Both the position numbers and the translations under genes were made by a program. A model generated the notes under the pieces. That model was not told where the DNA came from and did no database searches. It saw only the letters and a program-made list of their open reading frames with translations. From assembly GCF_050587365.1 (NCBI RefSeq), contig NZ_JBOBFV010000001.1, positions 496,001-560,000 of the forward strand: a stretch of 64,000 bases of DNA, given 5' to 3'. Of this stretch, positions 26,928 to 35,619 are shown one piece after another. Within the stretch, counting starts at the first letter, position 1. Each line of letters starts with the position of its first letter. The stretch comes from Plantibacter auratus (GTDB lineage: Bacteria > Actinomycetota > Actinomycetes > Actinomycetales > Microbacteriaceae).

Positions 26928-26964
26928 ATCCAGTCATGCGATTCGCTGGCGCTTCGTGGCAGAA

Positions 26965-26982
26965 TGTCCTAACATTAGGACA
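26965..26982. promoter_or_regulatory. Full-palindrome IolR-type operator upstream of MFS gene
   Basis: TGTCCTAACATTAGGACA is an 18-base near-perfect palindrome (8 of 9 pairs). It contains the 10-base motif in one orientation and an overlapping partial copy in the other. It lies about 75 bases before the MFS transporter start and is the most symmetric copy of the regulon motif here. Confidence 0.75.
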
Positions 26983-27056
26983 CATTCTCACCCGGTTCAG
27001 CGTCGACAACCGGCCCATCGGGGTCGGAGGCGGGAACACGCAAAGGAGCGAACAAC

Positions 27057-28490
27057 GTGTCTCATGGTGGAACGATCACCAATGCCGTGAAGGTGGCCTT
27101 GCCGCCCCTCGGCAATGGCCCCTACAACAAGCGTCTCGGCCTCGTCGCCGTCATCGCGACATTCGGTGGGCTCCTCTTCGGCTACGACACCGGGGTGCTC
27201 AACGGCGCCCTGTCGTTCATGATGGAGTACTTCGGGCTCAACTCCTTCCAGGAGGGCCTCATCACCTTCACCCTGCTGATCGGTGCTGCTGTCGGCGCCT
27301 TCTTCGGCGGGCGGCTGTCGGACCGACTCGGTCGGAAGCGCAACATCCTCATCATCGCCGTCCTGTTCTTCATCGGCGCCGGCGGCTGCGTCATCGCTCC
27401 GAGCTACGAGATCCTCCTCGTCTTCCGCTTCATCCTCGGTCTCGCCGTGGGTGGTGCCTCGGTCACGGTCCCGGTCTACCTTGCGGAGGTCGCCCCATTC
27501 GAGAAGCGCGGAAGCCTCGTCTCGCGCAATGAACTGATGATCGTCGGCGGGCAGTTCCTCGCCTTCGCCATCAACGCCATCATCGGCAATGTCTGGGGCT
27601 CCAACGACCACGTCTGGCGCTATATGCTCGCCATCGCCGTGATCCCGGCGTTCGTCCTGTTCTTCGGCATGCTCCGGATGCCCGAGAGCCCGCGCTGGCT
27701 CCTCGCTCGCGGTCGCGACGACGAGGCCCTCGCGGTGCTCCGCCAGGTGCGCTCCGAGGAGCGGGCCGTCGCCGAAATGGAAGAGGTCCGGCAGCTCTCC
27801 GTGATCGAGAAGGACGAGCAGTCCGGCACCTTCATGGACATCGTACGGACCCCGTGGATCCGACGCCTCCTCTTCATCGGCATCGGCATCGCCGCCTACC
27901 AGCAGCTCACCGGCATCAACTCGATGATGTACTACGGCACCCAGGTGCTCGAGGCCGCCGGCTTCACACGGAACGCCGCACTGAGCTTCAACGTACTGAA
28001 CGGTGTGATGTCCGTCACGGCGATGCTCGTGGCGCTCTCCATCATCAACCGCTTCAACCGTCGCTCGCTGATGCTGTTCGGCTTCATCGGGACCACGACG
28101 ATGCACCTGCTCGTCGGCGCCATCGGCCTGGGGCTCCCAGAGGACAACCCCGTCCGCCCGTGGCTGCTCCTCATCGCGATCCTGCTCTTCATCGGGATCA
28201 TGCAGGGCACCATCGGCCCCCTCGCGTGGCTCATGATCGCCGAGATCTTCCCACTGAAGATGCGCGGCGTCATGATCGGCATCACCGTCCTGGTGCTCTG
28301 GTCCACGAACGCGATCATCTCGCTGGCGTTCCCCTCGCTCGTCGAGTCCCTCGGATTCGGAACGTTCCTGCTCTTCGCAGCGGTCGGTCTCCTCGCCATC
28401 CTTTTCGTCGCGACGAGCGTCCCGGAGACGAAGGGCAAGAGCCTCGAGTCGCTCGAGGACCACTTCAAAGAGCAGTACAAGACCTTCTGA
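27057..28490 (+). CDS. iolT: MFS sugar/myo-inositol transporter (IolT-like)
   Basis: The protein has 477 residues and twelve membrane helices of the sugar porter family. Motifs are GGLLFGYDTGVLNGA in helix 1, GRLSDRLGRKR in loop 2-3, PESPRWL after helix 6, QQLTGINSMMYYG in helix 7 and PETKGKSLE at the C-terminus. These match the IolT/XylE group of proton symporters. GTG start after AAAGGAG. The regulon palindrome upstream and the catabolic operon downstream support myo-inositol as substrate. The symbol is by analogy. It converges on the last gene of the iol operon across a hairpin. Confidence 0.85.
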   Translation: MSHGGTITNAVKVALPPLGNGPYNKRLGLVAVIATFGGLLFGYDTGVLNGALSFMMEYFGLNSFQEGLITFTLLIGAAVGAFFGGRLSDRLGRKRNILIIAVLFFIGAGGCVIAPSYEILLVFRFILGLAVGGASVTVPVYLAEVAPFEKRGSLVSRNELMIVGGQFLAFAINAIIGNVWGSNDHVWRYMLAIAVIPAFVLFFGMLRMPESPRWLLARGRDDEALAVLRQVRSEERAVAEMEEVRQLSVIEKDEQSGTFMDIVRTPWIRRLLFIGIGIAAYQQLTGINSMMYYGTQVLEAAGFTRNAALSFNVLNGVMSVTAMLVALSIINRFNRRSLMLFGFIGTTTMHLLVGAIGLGLPEDNPVRPWLLLIAILLFIGIMQGTIGPLAWLMIAEIFPLKMRGVMIGITVLVLWSTNAIISLAFPSLVESLGFGTFLLFAAVGLLAILFVATSVPETKGKSLESLEDHFKEQYKTF

Positions 28491-28509
28491 TCCTGGTCCG
28501 CACCACAGC

Positions 28510-28550
28510 GCAGAGCGGCCCGCCCTCATCGAGAGGACGGGCCGTTCTGC
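28510..28550. terminator. Bidirectional hairpin between MFS gene and iol operon end
   Basis: An 18-bp stem with two imperfect pairs (28510-28527 with 28533-28550) and a 5-base loop lies in the 87-base convergent gap. Its position suits termination from both sides. Confidence 0.65.
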
Positions 28551-28577
28551 TGTGCCGGGAACACGCACCGAGGAATG

Positions 28578-29603
28578 TCAGACGGACGAGACGTGCACCC
28601 AGGTTCCGAGCTCAGCGCTCCGGCGAGCAGCCTCGAGGATCGCGAATGTGGCGAGGGAGCCCTCGACGGCGACGGGGAGGACGCCTGACCCGGTGTCGAT
28701 CGCCTCACGCACTCCGGCGTAGAAATCCTGCCAGCGACCGTCCGCGCGCGGATATGGTCGCTGCTCACCGGCCGTCGTCGTCAGCGTGCCCCATCGTTCG
28801 TGCGGCTCGACACCCCAGCCATGACCGGCCGGTCTCAGACCGGCGAGCATCTGATCCGTCTGGATGTCGAGCCCGCGTACGGTGACGGTACCGGTGCTTC
28901 CGGTCACCCGCAGGCGTGGGCGCCCGTCGGGTTGCAGGACGTCGGAAGCGACGATCGACCGGATACCATCCTGGTGCTCGAGGAGCAGGTCGAAGGCGTA
29001 CTCGTACTCGTCACCCGGCCGGCGGTCGATCGTGGCGAACACCCGCTGGACAGGCCCGAGCGCGTCACGAACCTGGTCCACGGTGTGACTGCCCAGATCC
29101 AAGAGTTGACCGCCGCCGGATCCGTCTCCGGTCGCGCGAGGTTCCCACCGGTCGAGGACGTTCTCGACGAGGCGGATGTCACCGACGGCGCCCGAGCGCA
29201 CGATCGCCTGCAGCGTTCGGGCCTCGGAATCCCAACGCCGGTTCTGGAAGACGCTGAGCAGGACGCCTCGATCAGCCGCGTAGGCGACGAGTTCACGCGC
29301 CTCGGCAAGGCTGCTCGCCATCGGCTTGTCGACGATGACAGGGACTCCGGCGTCGATCACGCGCTTGGCGATGTCGAGCCGACCCGATGGCGGCGTCGAG
29401 ATCGTCACGATGTCCACACCCGCTGCGAGCAGATCGTCGACGGTGTCGTACACGGGCACCCCGGGATGGTCGGCGGCGAGCTCCACCCGGCGGGCAGCAG
29501 AACGGGTCACGACCCCGGCGAGGACCCCCTCGCCGAGAGCGGCGACGAACGGGGCGTGGAAGGTGCGTCCGCCGAATCCGTAGCCGACGAGGCCGAGTCT
29601 CAC
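28578..29603 (-). CDS. Gfo/Idh/MocA oxidoreductase, scyllo-inositol dehydrogenase-like (IolW/YdgJ type)
   Basis: The protein has 341 residues. The Rossmann motif is GLVGYGFGGRTFHAPF. VDKPM supplies the conserved EKP-type lysine, and FQNRRWDSE and LLDLGSHTVDQ form the catalytic region. FHxP plus NRRWD is the pattern I recall for B. subtilis IolW and E. coli YdgJ, NADP-dependent scyllo-inositol dehydrogenases. The GTG start overlaps the iolH stop by GTGA. As last gene of the iol operon it could bring scyllo-inositol into the pathway. The substrate is an inference. Confidence 0.72.
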   Translation of the reverse strand: MRLGLVGYGFGGRTFHAPFVAALGEGVLAGVVTRSAARRVELAADHPGVPVYDTVDDLLAAGVDIVTISTPPSGRLDIAKRVIDAGVPVIVDKPMASSLAEARELVAYAADRGVLLSVFQNRRWDSEARTLQAIVRSGAVGDIRLVENVLDRWEPRATGDGSGGGQLLDLGSHTVDQVRDALGPVQRVFATIDRRPGDEYEYAFDLLLEHQDGIRSIVASDVLQPDGRPRLRVTGSTGTVTVRGLDIQTDQMLAGLRPAGHGWGVEPHERWGTLTTTAGEQRPYPRADGRWQDFYAGVREAIDTGSGVLPVAVEGSLATFAILEAARRSAELGTWVHVSSV

Positions 29604-30511
29604 GCTCCGGCGCCCACTCCCCCGTCGTTGGTGTTCGTACGCGCCGCGTCCACGAGCTCATGGAGTCGGGTGAGCTGTGACCGGGAGACCTCGTCGGCCC
29701 GCTCATCCTCGGCGAAGACGTTGGACACGATGATCGCATCGTCGCGGTCCAGGAAACCCGTCCGCGCCAGCACGTCGAACAATCGCGTCCAATCGACGTC
29801 GCCGTCGCCGATCGCGAGGTGCTGGTGCACCCGAGCAGCGTTCCCCGGCGGGTTGCTGATGTACCGGAGTCCGTGGGAGCGGTGGTGGTCGAACGAATCG
29901 GCGGCGTACACCGCGCCGAGCCGGTCGCCGATCTCGGGCAGCAGGGTCGTCGCGCGGTCGCCGTAGTGGAAGGTGTGGGACGCGACGTACACGAAGCCGA
30001 CCGATGCCGAGTTGAGACCGCGGATGATGCGCCATGCCTCAAGACCGTCCTCGACGAAGTCGTCGGGGTGCGGGTCGAAGTTGATCCGGACACCCTCCCG
30101 CTCGGCCAGCGGCAACAACGTCTCCATCGAGCGGTAGAACGCCGCTTCAGAGTCCTCACTGCGCTCCGGGCGCCCGCTGAACTCGGTGTTGAGGGTGTCG
30201 ACGCCGAGTTCCACGGCGAGGTGGATGGTACGCGAGAAGTTCCGCACGGCCGCCTCCCGCTGCTGCTCCTCCGGTGAGGAGATGCGTTGCACCGGCAGGA
30301 GCGCCGGAATCGTGATCCCGGCGTCGGCGACGCGCTTGCACAGGGCGGCGACGAGGGCGTCATCGGCCTTGGGGTACCGGAAGAACGGCCCGAAGTCGGC
30401 GTGCGGCGTCAGCTGCAGATGGTCGTATCCGAGCCGCGCGGCGATGTCCGGGAAGTCGAGCAGTGCATGGTCGTGGTGATACGGGGTCGGATCGAGGGCG
30501 ATGCGGACCAT
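29600..30511 (-). CDS. iolH: IolH-like sugar phosphate isomerase/epimerase (TIM barrel)
   Basis: The protein has 303 residues and an AP-endonuclease-2/xylose-isomerase-like TIM barrel. Metal-ligand regions are NTEFSG, NFDPHPDD, SHTFHYGD and ADSFDHHRSHGLRYI, followed by NPPGNAARVHQHLAIGDGD. The last block is characteristic of IolH as I remember it. IolH is found in many inositol operons but its exact reaction is not settled; epimerisation of keto-inositols is one idea. The ATG follows AAGGAG. It lies between iolG and the IolW-like gene, in the C. glutamicum order. Confidence 0.75.
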   Translation of the reverse strand: MVRIALDPTPYHHDHALLDFPDIAARLGYDHLQLTPHADFGPFFRYPKADDALVAALCKRVADAGITIPALLPVQRISSPEEQQREAAVRNFSRTIHLAVELGVDTLNTEFSGRPERSEDSEAAFYRSMETLLPLAEREGVRINFDPHPDDFVEDGLEAWRIIRGLNSASVGFVYVASHTFHYGDRATTLLPEIGDRLGAVYAADSFDHHRSHGLRYISNPPGNAARVHQHLAIGDGDVDWTRLFDVLARTGFLDRDDAIIVSNVFAEDERADEVSRSQLTRLHELVDAARTNTNDGGVGAGA

Positions 30512-30572
30512 CGGGGAACTCCTTCGTCAGTGCGTCCGGCCGGCATCGCGAGGCTTGCCGGCCGGACGCGGA

Positions 30573-31637
30573 TCAAGCGTAGAACGCGGGGCGCTCGGGA
30601 ACGGCGACCGGCACCGGGCCGTCGGTGGTGAGGGCCGCGACTCCCGCCTCACACGCGAGTGCCACCTTGTAGCCGTCCCAGGCGTTCGGCCCGTCGACGA
30701 GGGTGCCCCCGCGGACCGCGTTCACCCAGCGCTGGACCTGCTCGTCGTACGCCGCGGCGAACCGCGTCACGAAGCTCGTGTGGTCGGCGACGCTGAAGCG
30801 GCCGTCCTTCCACTGCTGGAGGCCGGACGGCTGACCGATCCGCGCGATGCTCTCGGCGAAGACCGCCTCGGTCGCGACCTGATAGCCGAACTGGACGCTC
30901 ACGTTCATCTCGACGTCGACGAGGACACCGTTCGCGAGCTCGATGATGACGAGGATCGGCTCGCGCAGGTGGTCAGGGCTCAGCCGGTTGCGACGCGGGT
31001 ACTTCACCTCGACGCTCGCGACGGTCGAGCCGGCCACCCACGGCAGCACGTCGAACTCGTGCACGACCGAGTCGGTGATGAGCATCGTCTGCGTGTAGGT
31101 GTCGGGGACGACCGCGTTGCGGTGGACCCCGCGGAGCATGAGGAGCTCGCCGGCGTCGCCCGACTCGACGAGGGCGCGCAGCTGCTGGTACTCCGCGTCG
31201 AAGCGGCGCATGAACCCGACCTGGATGTGCGGACGGTCGAGCTGCTGTTCTGCCTCGAGCACCCCCCACGACGACGTGGAGTCGGGCGTCAGCGGCTTCT
31301 CGCACAGGATCGGGAGTCCGGCGGCGAGTGCCGGCAGGAGCACCGGCTCGTGGAACTGACCGGGGGTCGCGATGAGGACCGCGTCCACGGCGCCGGCCGC
31401 GATCGCGTCCTCGATCCGCGTGAACGCCTGGGCGCCGGGGGCGTTGGCCGCCGCTGCCGCGGCACGGCCCGCGTCGGGCTCGATGATCGCAGCGACGACC
31501 GCACCACTCACCCGCTCGGTGATCCGTTTGACGTGGTCGGCTCCCATCAGGCCGGCTCCGACGATGCCGACCCGGAGGTCGCCCGTCCGGGCGTCGGTCC
31601 CGGTGGGACGGTCGGTGGTCTGGGTGGTGGTGCTCAT
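30573..31637 (-). CDS. iolG: Inositol 2-dehydrogenase
   Basis: The protein has 354 residues. After a 20-residue polar N-terminus comes the NAD-binding motif VGIVGAGLMGADHV. Next are CEKPLTP with the catalytic Lys, FMRRFDAEY, and VVHEFDVLPW with the conserved Asp/His dyad region of IolG. It oxidises myo-inositol to 2-keto-myo-inositol (scyllo-inosose) with NAD, the first catabolic step, in the cytoplasm. It lies in the operon between iolE and iolH. Other Gfo/Idh/MocA members act on other polyols, but context makes iolG the best call. Confidence 0.87.
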   Translation of the reverse strand: MSTTTQTTDRPTGTDARTGDLRVGIVGAGLMGADHVKRITERVSGAVVAAIIEPDAGRAAAAAANAPGAQAFTRIEDAIAAGAVDAVLIATPGQFHEPVLLPALAAGLPILCEKPLTPDSTSSWGVLEAEQQLDRPHIQVGFMRRFDAEYQQLRALVESGDAGELLMLRGVHRNAVVPDTYTQTMLITDSVVHEFDVLPWVAGSTVASVEVKYPRRNRLSPDHLREPILVIIELANGVLVDVEMNVSVQFGYQVATEAVFAESIARIGQPSGLQQWKDGRFSVADHTSFVTRFAAAYDEQVQRWVNAVRGGTLVDGPNAWDGYKVALACEAGVAALTTDGPVPVAVPERPAFYA

Positions 31638-31679
31638 GGCGTCGGTGCCTTCCGTGGATTCTGACTGGTCGAAGTAGGT

Positions 31680-32603
31680 TCAGCTGACGCGTGCAGCGGC
31701 GGTCTCGCCGAAGATGTGCTCGCGTGTGCGCTTGGCGATGGGGAACGGGCGGTCGATCGAGCAGCCGTACATGTCCTGCTCGACGATCCCGAAGATCTGC
31801 GGGTCGAGTGCCGCGACGCGCTCGATGATCGGGCCGAGCTCCGGTACGCCGAACGGCGGCTCGACCATGATGTCCTGGGTGACGGCCTCGGCGAACGGCA
31901 CGTCGTTCTTCAGGACGTCGAACAGCAGGCTGGTATCGACCTGCTTCAGATGCAGGTAGCCGATCCGCGACGGGTGGTCGTCGATGAGCTTGAGGTTGTC
32001 GCCGCCGTAGTAGGAGAAGTGGCCGGTGTCGAGGCAGAGGTTCGTGTACCGCTCGTCGGTCTCGGCGAGGAAGCGCTCGACCTCCCTGGTCGTCCCGACG
32101 TGGCTGTCGGCGTGCGAGTGGAACTGCTGCTTGATCCCGAACTCCTCGAGGAGGGCCTTGCCGAGGCGATCGTGACCAGCGGCGAGCTTCGCCCACTGCT
32201 CGTCGTCCAGTGTGCGCGCCTCGAGGACCTCACTCGTCGCGTCGCTCCGCCACAGGTCCGGGATCACGACGAGGTGCTCGGCCCCGAGCTTCGAGACGAG
32301 GCCGGCGATGTCGAGCGCCTGGTCCCAGGCGCGCTTCCACTGGTCGTCGCCCTTGTGGAACCCCGTGAAGACCGTTCCGGCCGACAGCTTGAGACCACGG
32401 GAGCCGAGTTCATCGGCGAGCTGGTTCGGGTCCGTGGGGAGGTAGCCGTACGGACCGAGTTCGATCCACTCGTAGCCGGAAGCGACGACCTCGTCGAGGA
32501 AGCGCTCCCACGGGACCTGCTTCGGGTCGTCGGGGAACCAGACACCCCAGGAGTCGGGCGCGGTGCCGATACGGATCGACGGGGTGGTGGTGGATGCTGA
32601 CAT
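31680..32603 (-). CDS. iolE: Probable 2-keto-myo-inositol dehydratase (IolE-like TIM barrel)
   Basis: The protein has 307 residues from the ATG at 32603, which follows GAAGGAA; a start 14 codons upstream lacks a ribosome site. It begins IRIGTAPDSWGVWFPDDP and has metal-ligand regions typical of the xylose isomerase-like barrel (FHSHADSHVG, CLDTGHFSYYGG, EQDMYGCS). IolE removes water from 2-keto-myo-inositol to give the trihydroxy-cyclohexanedione substrate of IolD. Position between iolD and iolG matches the C. glutamicum iolE slot. The sequence is not very close to B. subtilis IolE as I recall it. Confidence 0.75.
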   Translation of the reverse strand: MSASTTTPSIRIGTAPDSWGVWFPDDPKQVPWERFLDEVVASGYEWIELGPYGYLPTDPNQLADELGSRGLKLSAGTVFTGFHKGDDQWKRAWDQALDIAGLVSKLGAEHLVVIPDLWRSDATSEVLEARTLDDEQWAKLAAGHDRLGKALLEEFGIKQQFHSHADSHVGTTREVERFLAETDERYTNLCLDTGHFSYYGGDNLKLIDDHPSRIGYLHLKQVDTSLLFDVLKNDVPFAEAVTQDIMVEPPFGVPELGPIIERVAALDPQIFGIVEQDMYGCSIDRPFPIAKRTREHIFGETAAARVS

Positions 32604-32645
32604 CGGGTTCCTTCGGTACTCGTTCGTGGGGTTCTGGTCGGTCAC

Positions 32646-34568
32646 TCAGCCGAGCAGCGGCTTCTGGGTGGCCTTGATCTCGGCGTACTCCTCGTAGGCG
32701 CGCTGCGTGCTCGGCAGCTCGGAGACCGCGGGGACGGGGACGTCCCACCAGCCTTCGCCGTCGGGCGCGTACAGCAGCGGGTCGCTGTTGATGTGGATGA
32801 GCGTCGTCCGGTCCGAGGCCTTCGCCGTTGCCATGGCCGCCCTGAGGTCGTCGATCGACGACGCGCCGGGCTGGACCTCGATCACGTCGACGCCGTAGCT
32901 GCGCGCATTGGCGGCGAGGTCGACGGGCAGGATCCGCTCGCCCTGGAAGTTGCGGGCTTCGGGGTCGAGGCTGCGGTACCAGGTGCCGAAGCGTTCGGAA
33001 CCGACCGTCTCCGACAGGTGTCCGATCGAGGCGTACCCGTGGTTCTGGATGAGGACGACGATGAGCTTGATGCCCTCGGCGACCGCGGTCACGAGCTCCG
33101 TGTGCAGCATGAGGTACGACCCGTCGCCCACCATGACGACCACGTCGCGGTCGGATCCGCTCGCCTCGGCACCACGCTTCACGCCGAGACCGCCGGCGAT
33201 CTCGTAGCCCATGCAGGAGAAGGCGTATTCGACGTGGTAGCCGAGGGCGTCCCGCACGCGCCACAACTTGTGGAGGTCGCCGGGGAGTGATCCCGCCGCC
33301 TGGACGATGACGTCCTCAGGCTCGGTCGACGATTGGACGGCACCGATGATCTCCGCCTGGCCGGGGAGCGCGAGTCCGGACGGCACGAAGGCCTCATCGA
33401 CGACCGCATCCCATGCCGCTTTCTCGCGGCGGACGGTCTCGGCATGGTCGGCGTCGACGCGGAACCCGGCGAGCTCGGTCTGCAACGCTTCGAGCGTCTC
33501 GCGGGCGTCCGCGACGACGGCGATCTGCGTGCCGTGCTTGTACGCGTCGAAGCTCGCGACGTTGACGTTGACGAAGGTCACGCCCTCGGCCTGGAACGCT
33601 GTGCGGCTCGCCGTGGTGAAGTCGCTGTAGCGCGTCCCGACGCCGATCACGACGTCGGCTTCCGCCGCGAGACGGTTGGCCGCCGTGGTCCCGGTGGCGC
33701 CGATCGCGCCGACGTTCTGGGGGTGGTCCCACACGAGCGAACCGCCACCGGCCTGGGAGGTGCCGACGGGGATGCCGGTCGCCTCGACGAGCAGCCGCAG
33801 TGCCTCCTCCGCGTTCGAGTAGATCACTCCCCCGCCGGCGACGATGATGGGACGCTTCGCCCCGCGGATGGCCGTGACGGCGCGAGCCAGTGCCGCACGT
33901 TCCGGCAGTGGACGGCGGAGGTGCCACTCGCGGTCCTGGAGGAACTCGATCGGCACCTCGACGGTCTCCGCCTGCACGTCCTCCGGCAGGGCGATCGTGA
34001 CCGCGCCGGTCTCGGCCGGGTCGGTGAGGACGCGCATGGCGGCGAGGGCGATCGAGAACAGCTGCTCGGGCCGCTGCACCCGGTCGAAGAAGCGGGACAG
34101 CGGACGGAACGCGTCGTTGACGGTGATGCCGATGTCGTGCGGCAGTTCGAGTTGCTGGAGGACCGGGTCGGCGACGCGTGTCGCGAAGGTGTCGCTGGGC
34201 AGCAGGAGCGCGGGGAGCCGGTTGGTGGTGGCCAGGGCGGCACCGGTGAGCATGTTCGCGGCACCCGGGCCGACCGAGGCCGCACTCGCGAAGGTGCCGA
34301 GGCGTCGGTGCATGCGGGCGTAGCCGACGGATTGGTGCACCATCGCCTGCTCGTTGCGCGCCTGGAAGTAGGGCATGAGGTCGGGCTCGAGCGCGTTCGC
34401 CTGTTTGAGCGCCTGCCCGAGACCTGCGACGTTGCCGTGCCCGAAGATGCCGAACATGCCGGGGATGGTCCGCTCCCGGTGGTCGCCGTCCACGGTCCAC
34501 TGGTGACCGAGGAATTCGACGAGCGCCTGGCTCACCGTCATCCGCTTCGTCCTGGGGTTCGTCGCCAT
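32646..34568 (-). CDS. iolD: 3D-(3,5/4)-trihydroxycyclohexane-1,2-dione hydrolase
   Basis: The protein has 640 residues and is a thiamine diphosphate enzyme of the acetolactate synthase fold. It begins MATNPRTKRMTVSQALVEFL. The Glu in ARNEQAMVH activates TPP, and GDGSYLMLHTE starts the TPP/Mg motif. It opens the cyclohexanedione ring to 5-deoxy-D-glucuronate. The ATG at 34568 shares one base with the iolB stop (TGATG), implying coupled translation. In-frame codons upstream belong to the iolB region. Confidence 0.93.
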   Translation of the reverse strand: MATNPRTKRMTVSQALVEFLGHQWTVDGDHRERTIPGMFGIFGHGNVAGLGQALKQANALEPDLMPYFQARNEQAMVHQSVGYARMHRRLGTFASAASVGPGAANMLTGAALATTNRLPALLLPSDTFATRVADPVLQQLELPHDIGITVNDAFRPLSRFFDRVQRPEQLFSIALAAMRVLTDPAETGAVTIALPEDVQAETVEVPIEFLQDREWHLRRPLPERAALARAVTAIRGAKRPIIVAGGGVIYSNAEEALRLLVEATGIPVGTSQAGGGSLVWDHPQNVGAIGATGTTAANRLAAEADVVIGVGTRYSDFTTASRTAFQAEGVTFVNVNVASFDAYKHGTQIAVVADARETLEALQTELAGFRVDADHAETVRREKAAWDAVVDEAFVPSGLALPGQAEIIGAVQSSTEPEDVIVQAAGSLPGDLHKLWRVRDALGYHVEYAFSCMGYEIAGGLGVKRGAEASGSDRDVVVMVGDGSYLMLHTELVTAVAEGIKLIVVLIQNHGYASIGHLSETVGSERFGTWYRSLDPEARNFQGERILPVDLAANARSYGVDVIEVQPGASSIDDLRAAMATAKASDRTTLIHINSDPLLYAPDGEGWWDVPVPAVSELPSTQRAYEEYAEIKATQKPLLG

Positions 34569-35506
34569 CACTGCTGTCCTTCGTCGTCGGTGCTGTCGTT
34601 CGAGTGGTGCGGTGCCGCATCGGCCGTGTACGGCAGGCGCGGGTCGACCTCCTGGCCGGCCCAGCTCTGGCGGATCCACGCGTGGGCGGGGTCGTCGCTG
34701 ATGTGCCAGACCCGTTCGTCGTCGGGACCCGCCATCACGTTCAGGTAGTAGAGGTCGTACCCCGGCGCGGCGACGGCAGGACCGTGGTATCCGAAGGGGA
34801 CGAGCGCGATGTCACCGGTGCGGACGATCGCGTTGATGTCGATCTCCCCGGCGGGCGAGGAGTAGGTCGCGAACATCCCGAAGGGGTCCGCGGCCGTCGA
34901 TGCTTCCAGACCCTTCGAGACGGCGGACTCGAAGTAGTAGATCTCCTCGAGGCGCGATTCCGCCCCAGGCAGGTGCTCATCGTGCTTGTGGGCGGGGTAG
35001 GACGACCAGTTCTCTGCGGGCGTCACGACCTCGCACACGATGAGCTTCGCGGCGTCGAGCGCGTCCGGCGTGCCGAAGTTGTGGACCTGACGACTCGACC
35101 GGCCCGCGCCGCGCAGCTCGACGGGGATCTCCTCCGCAGCGACATGACGCGTCGGGTGGACCGCCGTCGTCGGGGCCTCGGCCACAGCGACTCGACCGGC
35201 TCCGCTCAGTACGCACGCTGTCCCCGCGCCCATGTAGAGGACGTCGGTCGGTCCGTCGAAGACGGATCGACGGCCGGAGAGCGCCGTCGTGCCGTCCCGC
35301 TGCTCGGCGTCCGTCCAGCTGATGCTGAAGGAACCGGCGAGCGGGACGACGATCCGTTCCACATCGCCCGCCGGGAGGTCGATGGCATCACCGTCGGCGA
35401 GGACCGCGACGCGGAGACCCGTGTGCGCCCAGCGGTCGATCGAGCCGTCGACGACGCTCTCCCAGCCGTCTCGGGCGAGGTCACCCCGCTCGTACATCCA
35501 CTGCAT
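34568..35506 (-). CDS. iolB: 5-deoxy-glucuronate isomerase
   Basis: The protein has 312 residues from the ATG at 35506, seven bases after GGAG. An in-frame GTG at 35515 and a long upstream extension lack proper sites. The fold is a double cupin. The second cupin has SSYPAHKHDEHLPG and LEEIYYFE, the metal-binding His/Glu set of IolB/KduI proteins, and FGYHGPAVAAPGYDLYYLN near the end. It converts 5-deoxy-glucuronate to 2-deoxy-5-keto-gluconate. A 113-base gap with a REP-like hairpin separates it from iolA. Confidence 0.92.
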   Translation of the reverse strand: MQWMYERGDLARDGWESVVDGSIDRWAHTGLRVAVLADGDAIDLPAGDVERIVVPLAGSFSISWTDAEQRDGTTALSGRRSVFDGPTDVLYMGAGTACVLSGAGRVAVAEAPTTAVHPTRHVAAEEIPVELRGAGRSSRQVHNFGTPDALDAAKLIVCEVVTPAENWSSYPAHKHDEHLPGAESRLEEIYYFESAVSKGLEASTAADPFGMFATYSSPAGEIDINAIVRTGDIALVPFGYHGPAVAAPGYDLYYLNVMAGPDDERVWHISDDPAHAWIRQSWAGQEVDPRLPYTADAAPHHSNDSTDDEGQQ

Positions 35507-35538
35507 GTTGTTCACTCCGTCGTGTGTGATTCGATCAT

Positions 35539-35607
35539 GCCCTTCGACAGGACTGCGGAACGATGTCGGCTCGGGCACCGCGCCGTTCCATGGGCCTGCC
35601 GAAGGGC
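35539..35607. repeat. REP-like imperfect inverted repeat between iolA and iolB
   Basis: Two 24-base arms (35539-35562 and 35584-35607) pair at 19 of 24 positions around a 21-base loop. The outer arm begins GCCCTTCGACA, the same core as the 40-bp palindrome at 51228-51267, so both may be copies of one repeat family. Inside the operon it could stabilise the iolA message or attenuate transcription into iolB. Confidence 0.6.
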
Positions 35608-35619
35608 CGTCCGGGAGCC

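Noticed and set aside
26997..28568. A 523-codon minus-strand frame opposite the MFS transporter
   Set aside because: Asp/Glu/Arg-rich mirror of a membrane protein gene, with no ribosome site.
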